NCBI GenBank assembly: GCA_973895155.1 | Contig: OZ316897.1 | Coordinates: 15,066,001 to 15,130,000, forward strand | Reading direction: 5' to 3' | Length of the DNA: 64,000 nucleotides | Source: Marsupella aquatica | Lineage: Eukaryota; Marchantiophyta | Shown: positions 1 through 11,200 of the stretch, piece after piece | Position numbering within the stretch: position 1 is the stretch's first letter | How the letters are laid out: every line of letters starts with the position of its first letter | Notes under the pieces: generated by a model | The model's input: only the letters and a program-made list of their open reading frames with translations | What the model was told of the DNA's origin: nothing | Databases searched by the model: none | Position numbers and translations under genes: made by a program

Positions 1-1178
1 AGCGAGGGGATCCGCCGTTCAAGGTTTCGGAGGATACTTCACGATTCAGCTATACTCATGGTACGAATGCGAGGTCCGCACTTCGGATCTCTCGCATTGC
101 GTCGGAGTCGTTTCGACTTGGATTGCCCGATGTGGACTGGTTCGTAATGGGTGACGACGACACGCTCTTTTTCACGGACAACCTCGTGAAAGTGTTGAGC
201 AAATATGATCCCCGGAAACCCCACTACATTGGGACGAATTCGGAGGATACAAGGCAGAGTGAGCGGCACCATTACGGTCTTGCATTTGGTGGAGGGGGTT
301 TTGCCATCAGCTATCCTCTCGCCAAGGCCCTGTCAGATGTGCAGGACGAGTGTATGGAGCGATACTCTTGGCTGTATGGAAGCGATGAAAGGGTGAAGGC
401 TTGCGTGAGTGAGCTCGGTGTCCCCATGACTAAAGAGGCGGGCTTTCATCAGCTGGACATCCGAGGCGATATTTCTGGATTCTTAGCTGCACATCCAGTG
501 TCGCCTGTTGTCTCACTGCATCACCTCAACGATATGAGTCCCATTTTCTACGGACTGAACCATTTGGATGATTTGAAGAGGCTGATGAAGGCGGTAGTGG
601 TTGATCCTCCCAGTTTGTTTCAGCAGTCTATATGCTATGCTTCGGAGAAGCAATGGAGTTTCTCGGTTGCTTGGGGGTATGTTGTGGAAGTCTACGAAGG
701 ATTTCTGAACCCGAGAGAACTAGAAATGCCAGCCAAAACTTTCGTGAGTTGGGCATGGATTACGGAGTTTGGGGGCTTCACGTTTGATACCCGGCCGCTG
801 GCCGAAGTGTGTAATCGTCCCACTCGCTTCTTCATGCGTACTGCCGAATCAAAGATTTATGGAAAGAGTAAGTTAGGAACGAGCTCTTACAAAAGGCTGA
901 TTGAGTTTGAAGAGGCAGACTGTAGGGCAAAAGCTGCTCCATTGGACACCGTCAAATCTGTCAACATCCAGAAGGAGCCCTTACCTGACTACTGGTACCA
1001 GAACCCTCAAAGGCAGTGCTGCGAAGTCACAGAGATGAATTCAAAGTCGATCAGTATCCGGGTTGGAGCCTGTGGGCAATCGGAGAGCTTAGTAGTTGGA
1101 GCTAAGCCTGTGGAGACGGAAACGAAGACGAGGCGATTGCTCACGGAATCAAGTGAGCTTGGAGATTTGGCCGCTTAG
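1..1178 (+). CDS. DUF604 family glycosyltransferase-like protein, 3' part
   Basis: The reading frame is open from base 3, without an ATG, to a TAG at 1176-1178, so the window starts inside the gene and the 5' exon(s), with the expected N-terminal signal anchor, lie outside. About 391 residues are visible. The first part reads PFKVSEDTSRF and then a DxD-type metal/nucleotide-sugar motif in FVMGDDDTLFF near residue 48. This is followed by the DUF604 signatures GGGGFAISYPLAKAL, LYGSDERV and a GFHQLDIRGD-like segment with LAAHPVSPVVSLHH. The C-terminal WYQNPQRQCCEV block is also typical. DUF604 proteins are plant Fringe-related (GT31-like) proteins, normally type II membrane proteins of the Golgi; donor and acceptor are unknown for most. 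The family call is firm; the substrate cannot be read from sequence. Confidence 0.9.
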   Translation, partial: RGDPPFKVSEDTSRFSYTHGTNARSALRISRIASESFRLGLPDVDWFVMGDDDTLFFTDNLVKVLSKYDPRKPHYIGTNSEDTRQSERHHYGLAFGGGGFAISYPLAKALSDVQDECMERYSWLYGSDERVKACVSELGVPMTKEAGFHQLDIRGDISGFLAAHPVSPVVSLHHLNDMSPIFYGLNHLDDLKRLMKAVVVDPPSLFQQSICYASEKQWSFSVAWGYVVEVYEGFLNPRELEMPAKTFVSWAWITEFGGFTFDTRPLAEVCNRPTRFFMRTAESKIYGKSKLGTSSYKRLIEFEEADCRAKAAPLDTVKSVNIQKEPLPDYWYQNPQRQCCEVTEMNSKSISIRVGACGQSESLVVGAKPVETETKTRRLLTESSELGDLAA

Positions 1179-2095
1179 GATTTAGGGAACAGTGCTATCA
1201 TCGGCATTACTTATTTCCACAATCTCCTGTATCGTGGAACCTCGATACTGCCCATTCTGGTCTCAGTGGTCTCTTCTATAGCGACAGGGTCGATCAGCAA
1301 TGGAACTGATGCTGCCCAACAGGTCATGAAACAGGGTCGATAAGAATCAGCTGCGTAAACTGAGGATACTAGCTGTTCTACTAACGAAGGAAGTCGATCA
1401 ATTGTATATTACTTGCATTCAGATAAGCAGAGCAGAAGACTTCGGCATCCTTCGGGGAAGCATCTACAGCATCTACTGTAGTTGGCCAGAATCACGTCGG
1501 CAATCAATTTGGTCTAAGAGGGTACTCCCACTTTCCAGGAGTTCAGCTTGCAAAGTTCACGGCGGGCTACTGCAAGAGAGCTCTAGACCGTTTCACTATT
1601 CAATGCAATTGCTCTCTGTGCGGTAGCTGCATCGAGAATTGCTGTGGTTTTGGATGAGGGGGACAAGTAACAGCGGTTGGATAAGTCGTCTCACCGGACG
1701 AGCTTTGCCGAAATTAGAGCAACGATGCATTGAAGCGTGTTTCGAAGAGAACAACGGTGACCACTGTTGCTTGAATTTTCCTGTAGTTGTGTCAGTTTTA
1801 TCGTGGTTAGCTTTGCTCCCTGATTTGAGAACTAGAGACCTAGACTAGTCTTTCTGGACGAGTGCCGATTTGGGAGAAGAAGTTCAGTACGATCTCACCC
1901 TCGAAGTTATGTCACGGTTGATACAGTAGTGAACATGACTTCCAGGGTCGCGGCACTGGATGAATTACTGAGGACTCCGTTTTTTAAGCTGCTTCTCCCA
2001 ATTGAAGAGCAGCAGGTACGCACGGAACTTTATCAATTCCTATGGAGGAGGGTGGTCATGCCGCCACCCTTACTTTTCACAATCATTTTGTAAAC
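1179..2095. other. 3' flank of the DUF604 gene, no gene seen
   Basis: This stretch holds the presumed 3' UTR and intergenic DNA. Only short open frames with no recognisable protein features occur on either strand. I could not place a poly(A) site with confidence. Confidence 0.4.
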
Positions 2096-2252
2096 ATCGA
2101 AAGGATTTGATTGGATGTCCAGAAGTCCCACTGAGCAAAGTACAGTAGAAACAGAGGCAAAGCGAAGAATGTCATCGAAAGATTTGATTGGAAGAATGTC
2201 CAAAAGTCCAACTGAGCAAAGTACAGTAGAAAGAGAGGCAAAGCAAAGAAGT
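2096..2252. repeat. 78-bp tandem duplication (2 copies)
   Basis: Two adjacent copies start with ATCGAAAG at 2096 and 2174. They differ by a few substitutions and a 3-bp indel. Both contain the same CTGAGCAAAGTACAGTAGAA core. No coding function is evident. Confidence 0.85.
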
Positions 2253-3944
2253 GTTAATTGTCTTCGATCTCCCATCATCCGGGAAGCTGTTTGATCCGAT
2301 CAGCATTGGTTCTTCAGGTGCAGTTCTCTATGCAACCTTCGTGCCACTGTTTCTTTCGCCGTATGTTGGATTGGATTCAACACCGACAGTCTCGAAGTTG
2401 CCGAGTCATAGCAAAGACAGGATGATGAGAATGTTTTGTACTGCTTCGTGATTAGAGTCTGAAAGTCGGAGTAGAGGGATTTATCCTTCCCAGCCGTTCT
2501 TTGTGACAGGAAGGTTGCACAAAACCGTATTTCTCTGTGCTTTGGTAGTACTCGTCATAAGCTAAATAAGATGAAACTGGTCGAACTTTTTCCATTTTGA
2601 TTCTCTGGTGTGACTGACAGCGAACATTCTAAACAAACTATAGATCAGCTATATTCAGTGATCTAACTCTTATCTCTGAATGCTTGGGCGAGTTCTTGCA
2701 TGACGAACGAGATGACATAGGTTTGAAGTACTCGTGTTAGCTTTTACTTCAATTTCTGCTGAGCTAGTTGTTCTAAAGGTCCAATTGTTTGCCCAGAAAG
2801 TTAGGGTTTGTGAGTTGAATGGATTTGATGTTCTGGGTCTTGCACATGAAGCGTAGCTCCAGCAGTGTACAAACCTTAGCAAGGGCTTTTGAACGGCTGA
2901 TTATATGGCGGGACTGTCCTTGTGACAGGGGACCTTGAGAGAGTTTGGTCCAATAGGCTGACCTTTAAAAGAGCAAATATTCAATGAGCAAATATTCAAT
3001 TTAGTTCACTTATGTGAGTGTTTTATTGGTAATGGATGAGAATTAGACTCAATTGTAATGTTGTAAGTGTTAAATACTCTCCTTCTCCCAAGAAAAAATA
3101 ATAACCCCCACCCTTCTCCCAAGGAAAAAGTAAGAAGAGAAATAAATGATATCAACATATAGGGAACAAAGGAAAAAAACAAAAGAATTAAATAAACACA
3201 AAAGACAAACAAAATAAATGTTTCCTTCATTTTACTATTCTTAGATAAGTCATTCTGGTCTTTGTCTCAACATGCATTATGAATAGATTTGTTGACTCTT
3301 TAGAACAAGTGAAACAATATTGCAGTCGAGTATTGTAGTCCATTGTATTGCAGTCAATATGGATTGCAAACAAAAATATCTTGGGGGACTTTTTTGGTCC
3401 CCCATCACATAGTTCAGTCAATAATAATGGAAATGTGGCCAACCCTGTACCCCTTGTGCATTTTTTTTTCTCTCTCCCTCAACCCCTTGTGCATTCCTAG
3501 AGTTGGGTGGCAGGCGTGCTTGGCCTGGAGATTTTCAAATTTGAATGAGAAAACATGGTGGCTTTAATCCCCTAGTGTTTTGTATTTAGTTTCTATTTTT
3601 AGAGATGGCTACAATGTATTACCTTTTTGGAACCCTCCCCTCCCCACCAATGGTAAGAGTTAGGTTCCATGGGGTTGGGAGTGAGGAGTACAGATTTTGC
3701 ATCAGAATGTTTAAGCAAATAAAATTGCAGACTGAGGGGTGTACAAATTGTAATAGAGAATATAATTTTCCCTCAGGTTCCCTCTTCAAGGGTTCCCCTT
3801 GTCCCTGTATAGTAATAGTACAGGGCATTCTCATTGGCTCCAAAGTGAAAACTTATATATTTAAAATACTATATATACCTTGGTATACAACATATTTGGG
3901 CCCCACGGGTTGTCAGAGGGACTGATGGTACTCCTTGCCCCTGG
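2253..3944. other. Gene-free stretch with a 15-bp direct duplication
   Basis: No protein-coding signal was recognised on either strand. A perfect 15-bp tandem pair (GAGCAAATATTCAAT) lies at 2971-3000, followed by A-rich and polypurine/polypyrimidine tracts at about 3080-3230. The open frames here are short and have no recognisable content. Confidence 0.4.
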
Positions 3945-4605
3945 CCCTTGGAACCTAGCCCCAAATCTCTGGACAAGAACATCATGTCTGCCCTAGGGGG
4001 TGTCAAAGGGGCTGATCTTACTCCCTCTCCCTGACCCATGGAACCTAGCCTCAAGTCTCTGGACCGGAACTTTGTTTTCTGTATGATCAATTATAGTATC
4101 ATGTTAGAACTAGCTGGTTCCTGAATTCTTTTCACAAACTTTGGTTTAAGCTCATATCCATTGTAACGCTCATCATTTGCCCATCCAGAGATCAAATGGG
4201 TCATTCTTACTACAGAGGTATAATGCATGTGCATGTAGAGACATTGATCTTTGAGGCCCCCCTGGCTCATGGAACCTAGCCCCAAGTCTCTAGACCAGAA
4301 TTTCATGTCCGTCCCAGGGGATGTCAAAAGGACTTATCTTACTCCCTTTCCCTTGCCCATGGAATCTAGTTCCCTTGCCCATGGAATCTAGCCCCAAGTC
4401 TCTGGACCAGACTTTTGTGTCCTTTATGATCAATTATAGCATCATGTTAGAACTAGCTGGTTCCTTAATTCTTTTCACAAGTTTTGGTTCAAGCTCATAT
4501 CCAACTTAAATCTCATCCTTTGCCCATCCAAAGATCACATGAGTTATTCTTCTGACACGACAGAGATATAATGCATGTGCACTTACAGACATGATTTTTG
4601 AGATC
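3945..4605. repeat. Diverged tandem duplication of about 320-340 bp, with a nested 22-bp duplication
   Basis: Segment 3945-4263 is repeated at 4264-4605. Both contain GGAACCTAGCCC followed by CAAGTCTCTGGACC, then GATCAATTATAG, AACTAGCTGGTTCCT and ATAATGCATGTGCA in the same order. Inside the second copy a perfect 22-bp unit (TTCCCTTGCCCATGGAATCT plus AG) is itself tandem at 4348-4391. It is probably part of a dispersed repeat; no transposon hallmark was found. Confidence 0.75.
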
Positions 4606-6492
4606 CCTCTAACAATAGCCACAACATGATCATGTTAGTAGGGTGACTTATCAACCATTACCTTTACAAGGAAAAACATTTTACAATGCTTGGAATGCAT
4701 CTCTATGAGAACAAACTGTCCATGAATCCCTCAAGATAATAGATTCAATGACTTCTGTTTCTTTACGGAATCTATTATAGAGTGTAAGATTGGATGGATT
4801 CGCTATATAGCTGGCGCGTTCTAAGACTATGCTATTTTAACTTATTGATAATAAATTCCATTGTACATTATTTAGAGTGCTGATAAGTCTAATTGGTTCA
4901 TGCAATAAAAATTATCCCATGGTATCAAAATGTATTGAAAACAATGATTCCAAAAAAGTAAAAGAAATAAAAATGCACACCTTTAAAGCGCTTTAAAGTG
5001 AGGAGAGATATCCTACGGTTTGGGTGACAGAAGTTCTAACATGATAGTACAGATAACATATAAATCACTATACAGGGGTATAGTATTTGTTATTGAAAGA
5101 GAATGCACTAATTTTGTATTGTACTTTTAGACGCTAGTTTGAGAGTCTCTCTATTAGGTGACACTTATTAATGTATAAACCATAAACAATGTAAAATTTT
5201 GACCAATGGATATATATGTGATAATGCATCCTTTGGTTGTGTCCACGTCGAGCATGCATCTTTCTGTTGTGTCCATGTTGAGCCTAGTGAGGTGAACCTT
5301 GTCATTTACTAATGTAGAATATTAGGGAAAATCATTAAATAAAAATAAAACTTTAGTGTATGAGTATATGTTTCTAACATACCTAGTTAAAACTAAGGAG
5401 TTAAAAGATTAGAATATTCCAAGAAACTTTATACAGTTTAATTTTGTTTTTAAAATCTTACATGGGGCGCAGGGCTTAGAAACTTGGCAGGTGATGGGGA
5501 ACCTCTATGTAGTGAGATCCTTGAGGCAAACTCAGTCCAGATTTATGAAGGATCCTTCGTCTTTCTCTCATTGAATGCATTATGCACAAGGTGATGGTCA
5601 ATCTCCATTCTCAAAAATATCCAAATTTTGCTGTGTCGTTAAACAGTGGATAAACTTTGTTCTTTCAAGGTAGTATCTTTGCAATTCTGTGGAGCAAGGA
5701 AACTGAGGTTACAAGTTTTGGAGCACGTGTCTTGTCATGAAAGGCTCCTACTTGTATCAACTGTTGCAAATGACAAGGTGATTATAGTCTGCAATCCTCT
5801 CACTAAGCTGTAGACGTCAATAATTCTATAATGCGGCATCTTGGGCTCCCAACACAGTTGACACAAAGTGGCGCATTGCATTCAAGGATCTTCTTAAACA
5901 CGGCTCTACCCCGGACTATAAATCATCAATCAACTCATATTGCTTTGTAACTATCAACTTACATGTTGTCTACAAACATCGATGAGAGTTGCCTTCATCT
6001 CCCTGTTTCACATCTCTGCAGGGGTTCCAAGGTGACCCCGATTTTAAGGGACTCTTGTTCCCGCAGGGCCAAAATCACCAGTGATACCCTCAAGAAATTC
6101 TGCATGTTCATGGAACCTACTCTTTTATCTAGGGAGTGTATAATTCTAGGGCTTTTGTGCTTCCCCTGGTGGTTTCACATTGCTCACAATGTAACACAAA
6201 TTAAATAGAAGTGCATGTAGCTCTGATACCCAACATATCTATTGTATGCCAAATGGCAACAAGCACAGGGAAACAATTGATTGTAACTATATAAAATATT
6301 GACCAGTTGGAGTTCTTAGAGCTTCAGAACGCATACTCCACAATGACATTGGAGTCGTCCCCATTCTTGCCACCAAGAACAGATTTGCTTAGCATAGAGA
6401 TCTCAAAGGTCCATCCTCAGAACATTGGAGCAACAAGTCATGGAATACTAACAGATCCATCTGAAATAAGGTCTAAAGTTGTCAACATTATT
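4606..6492. other. Gene-free stretch with a perfect 18-bp palindrome
   Basis: No gene was recognised. A perfect 18-bp palindrome, CTTTAAAGCGCTTTAAAG, lies at 4981-4998. A short imperfect direct repeat around TTGTGTCCACGTCGAGC occurs at about 5225-5284. The rest is AT-rich unique sequence with stop codons in all frames. Confidence 0.4.
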
Positions 6493-6634
6493 GTGTCTTT
6501 CAGAAGGAGACATGGTGTATTATATATATATGTTCACATGGTCAGGGTAGGTTGAAAATTTGGTGTCTTTCAAACGGAGACATGGTGTATTATATATGTA
6601 TATTCACATGGTCAGGGCAGGTTAAAAGTTTGGT
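6493..6634. repeat. 70-bp tandem duplication (2 copies)
   Basis: Copies begin at 6493 and 6563 with GTGTCTTTCA and contain GGAGACATGGTGTATTATAT and then TTCACATGGTCAGGG. They differ by a few substitutions, so the duplication is relatively young. Confidence 0.85.
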
Positions 6635-6805
6635 ATGGACACATAATTGGGAGAACAGGTCTGACCGCATCTCAAATTGGGAGGATTGGCATATTCCAAG
6701 ACTAAAAGCCAGCCAATGCCATTAGTAACGCAAATTTATATTTTCAAGCCGAGCTTGTAACTCCAAAGAGTATATTAGCAAGATGAAACTTTAAAACTTA
6801 ATAGA

Positions 6806-7235
6806 CTAGCTTAATGCTTGTGCATTGCACAAAAAATGTCATGTTGGCAAAGGTTTGGTTGAGAAAATAGGTGTCGTGTCGCCCAAGATGTCGTTAAAGA
6901 AAAAGATATTGTGTTGCCTAAGATGTCGTGGGAAAAAAATATATCATGTTCCCCAAAGTGTCATTAAGAAAAATGATGGTATCACCCAAGATGTCCTTAA
7001 GGAAAGAGATGTCATTTTACCCAACACTTTGTTAAGAAAAAGGTGTCATGTCGCCCAAAATGTAATATCATCCAAAGTATGGGCAAAAAAAAGATATCAT
7101 GTTAACTAAGATATTGTTAAGAAAAAAGATATCATAACACCCAAAACCGAACACCCAAGATGATCTTAAGTAACAAGACTTCATCTTGCCCAAGATATTG
7201 TTAAGTTGAAAAGATGTTTTTTAGACAAAAATTGC
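6806..7235 (-). mobile_element. Helitron-like 3' terminus with internal minisatellite
   Basis: Read on the minus strand, a minisatellite of degenerate units of about 30-35 bp (core GACATCTTGGGCGACAT, then a TTTTTCTTAA spacer) ends in a small hairpin TTGTGCAATGCACAA. The hairpin is followed after 8 bases by CTAG and a T. Helitrons end in a short hairpin about 10 bp before CTRR and insert between A and T, so this looks like a Helitron 3' end at 6806 with host T opposite 6805. A related copy in the other orientation lies at about 46000-46214. The 5' TC end was not found, and no Rep/helicase gene is visible, so the element would be non-autonomous. Confidence 0.45.
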
Positions 7236-8285
7236 ATTAAAGATGGCATGATGAGAAAAAACTGTTGATTGAGATGAAAAAAATAATGAAAGTGAGAAAA
7301 GAAATTGAAATAATAAAAAAAGTGTTGAGATGAACAAAAATGTTGTTAAAAAAAAAAGATGTCAAACTAAGAAAAAAGAGATCTAGCTAAGAAAATATAT
7401 ATCATGGAAAGAAAAAATGACAAGATGAGAAAAAAATATGTAAAGATGAAGAAAAGATGTTAATGGTGAGATAAAAATATCGAAATGAAAAAAAGAGCAC
7501 ATGTCGAGATGAAGACAGATGTTAATGAGAAACAGAAATGTTAAATAAAAATAAAGGTGAATAAATATCAAAGAAAAAAACATGACCAAATAAAAAAATA
7601 TATAAAATGAAAAAAAATATCAAGAAGAAAAAATATGCTGAGTATAAAAGAAAAATATCATAATAAAATAAAAATATTAATATGAAAAAAAATTTAAAAA
7701 TGAAAAAAAATTTAAATAAATAAAATTATTATGATAATATTTAATAACTTGTTCATTATATATATAAATTAAAAATAAAAGATAATAATTATTAAAAATT
7801 CAAATATAACTAAATAATAAAATAAAAAATATTTTAAATAATAAAAATATTTAATTAATTATTCAGTTTAGTTAGATAAAAAATTATAAAAATTATAAAT
7901 AAATAAAATTTATTAAAATAATAATAAATAATAAAATAATAATAAAATAATAATAAAATAATAATAAATATATAATAAATATATAATATAAAATGAAAAT
8001 TTGCTTGATATTAATTTACATAAAAAATTTATTTATATAGTTAATTTAATTATTTTTAAATAAATTTTTTAAAAATCATGTATATATATATTATATAATA
8101 TTATATTTTTAAAATTAAAAATAATAATTTAATTATAATATATATTGTATAATATTTTATACATTTTAATAATAAATAAAATAATAATTCAAGATAATGT
8201 TCATTAAATTTGTTTATAAATTTAGAATTATTTAATGTTTACTAAATTTTTTTGTAAACTCAAAACTGTTAGTTCACTAAATCAT
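7236..8285. repeat. Very AT-rich, low-complexity block
   Basis: From about 7240 to 7680 the plus strand is almost purely A/G/T with repeated GATGAAAAAA-like words. From about 7680 to 8285 it becomes almost only A and T, including AATAATAAT and AAAT microsatellite stretches near 7915-7980. No gene can be read. It may be the degenerated continuation of the Helitron-like minisatellite, a matrix-attachment-like region, or simple decay. Confidence 0.7.
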
Positions 8286-11200
8286 TAGAAAGCAATTATA
8301 CCTCGCAAGTTAAAAAAGTATTACCCAGTGCATTACTCTGGGCCCACCGCCTGCCCAGCTAGCTCCACAATGTCGTTGAGGCTCTCTCCTTCCGGATCAA
8401 TTCGCTTCGTCTCGTCCACATATGCACGGCTGTGGTATTGGTCGAGCTCTCTCTCTCGCTGAAAATGCTTGTCGCGTCAACTTGAAATCTCATCATATGT
8501 AAACTAATTCCGTCCGGGTCTGTGGGGTTTCACTCATGTGTGAAACAGTGGGGAAGCCTTGCCCTCTTTCTAGACCACTCCGTACTCGCTCTTCTTCTAT
8601 TTCATGAACATAAAACTGGCGAACTCACTTCGTCATCAACGTTCATCACGGATAAGCCTCTTCGATGAACATCAAAACTATAGGATAGAATAAGAAACTT
8701 CCCACGGTAGTCGTCGAATGCAAACCTTATTCGTTTGGAATGTATGCGTTCATATCGTTTGTGCCACTTTTTGTTACATATCGCGATCTTCTCCTCTAAC
8801 TTCCGTGTCACCATTTCTACAAGGTCTTTGAGCCGAGGTGAACGACTTGTTTGATTAATGCAACCACGTTTCCAGACCAAAGACACTGCGATAGTGTTCC
8901 TTTCCTCCGTGTAATTGACTCTTGACTCTGCCGCCCGCCCGGGAATGAAACAGAATGTTGCGACTCCAAATTCATTGCGTCGTAGTTAGTTGACTCTCCA
9001 AGCTTTGCTTCATCTTCCCAGATCTCAACATCTCGTCCTCATATGAGTCGGTCCAGAGCAAAACTTGCCTTTCCTTTGCTTCCCTCGGGATGACGATGTT
9101 CTCCCCCGGTAGGAATTGGAAGGGAACGTGTAGAAGTTTGAGGGACGTCACCGTATGGACGGGCGTATGGAATGCAATTAGCCTGTTCGTTGAGACGACT
9201 CAGAAATCTCCCATCGCCTACTTGAAGATCGGGGTGAAACATTTGAAGTGCTGCCTAGTTTTCTGCCAGCCGGCGATTGACGGATGCCGAATCTGAGTCA
9301 AGCGACTTCGATCTCGCAGCCTGTGCGCGCAGCACCATGGCCTGAACCCGGAGCACTACGACCACCCCCTCTTTGAGGTCTCGTAGGCGGTATCGCACTT
9401 AATCACTCTTCCCTCCAGTTTCTTCCCGCTCTATTGTACAGCCTTTCTTGCAGGACTGCCTGACTCAGATTCAACATAAGCTGAACTGAGTCCACATTGA
9501 GTGTCTCGAACAATCCAGATGTCCAAGATAGTTCCCCGAGTCTTGGAAGAAGTCATGCAGATTGAAGATCATCCGTGACCTTCTTCGCCAAATTCTTCAC
9601 GAACTACTTCCATCGCTGCTTGAACTCGTGTCACTAGCCTTAATTTAGATTACGAAACGAGTAGTCTGAAGATCTTTGTCTTGACATCTGACCCCTTTAA
9701 AACTGGTCAAAACGCTGGAAAGAACACGCTGTTTAGGTCCCATTTCTGTTGCTTTGTACCATCCTTTTCCCTTGCATAATCACGTTGCTCCGATCTGAAT
9801 GAGCCGTAGTCGGAATCTTTCTCTCCAGCTTCGGCAGAGCCATAGCCCTTAGTTTGAGTTTTCTTCTCATCATTAGAATTCGCTTTCGATCATAGTCACA
9901 TCGTCAGTGCCGTACGCCTCGCCATGCCCGAAAAATTGAAACCCTCGTCCGACTCAGGATCTCCGCTGCAGTGATGACCTTTGGCGACCGTGGGCACCAC
10001 CATCGTTGATGCTTCCCTCGTTATCTTCGGCCTTTTAGAGATCCGTCCAGCATGAGGCACGCCATCGTCACTGTCATCACCGAAACTATTATTTGAAGGA
10101 ATGGTCGCAGCTTCCGCTCCAGCCATCAGTCTAGACTTATTGTCACCATCACTGTCATCTCTGAAACTATATCTGATGAGATCGATGGCTGCAGCTTCAG
10201 TGGCATCCATCGATCGATGTCTGCTGTCTCTCTTCGTGCAATTGAACGAAAATAGAGTGAAAAGTTTCGAGGCAAATATATTAGGTGCTCTGACTCAAGT
10301 CGCCGAAGAGACAAATATCATCTATCCACGAAGAGTATGAAAAATCAAGTGATCATTGCACAATTGACAAGGCCTCGTGGAATCGATCTTGGACATTCCT
10401 TTCGGTCTAGAAACACCAGAATCTCCGTTTGCGTAAAGTGAACCATCTGGTAGATTGGTCGAACTATTGTCATAACAATTACCTCGATTCTCTCAATACC
10501 TGGCTTGAAGGGAACCAGAATGATCCTTCGTGATAAAAATACAACGAAGTGAAGTAAACTGTCACTTGGACAACAGCCGCAGGAAAAACCCACAGGCATT
10601 TCAGGTTCCGACGCGTAGAGATCGTCTCCTGTACAGCAATAATTTTGAACAGATTTTCAGTGTCCTGTTAGCGAATTGGAGAACAGATGAGAGTCGATTG
10701 TGGAAAGAGAACGTAGACCAGGGACACGGGCTTCAATAAAATTTCAAAGCAAGCCTCGGATACGGATAGTAAACTAGTGAGCGAAGGAACTTGAGTTCAA
10801 CCATTCCAAAGCAACACAAATAACGAATGCTGACATAGATTAGAGCAAGCAAGAGATAGTCGGACTCCTGTCCGTGAAACTGAGATGTTCAACCTATCAA
10901 GTTAACATTTACAGATGAGGAGCACGAGGTCGGAAGTTCTGAACAAACAGTCTTCTACTATTTGTCAATCTCTGTAAAATGGACGTCAGGTTAACGGATG
11001 AAATGATTCCAAATAATCCTTTCCGAAGTTGACCCGGGCACTCTGTCAAAGGCAGCCTTGAAATGGACAGGGTGGTGCTGAAAATACCCTGGGGAATACA
11101 TGGACCATTCCATTCCATGCCAGGACTTCATCCAAGGCTCCTGGTTCCTGAAACACACAGTGCACCACATCCTAAGTGTGCACCTTACAAGGATTCAATT

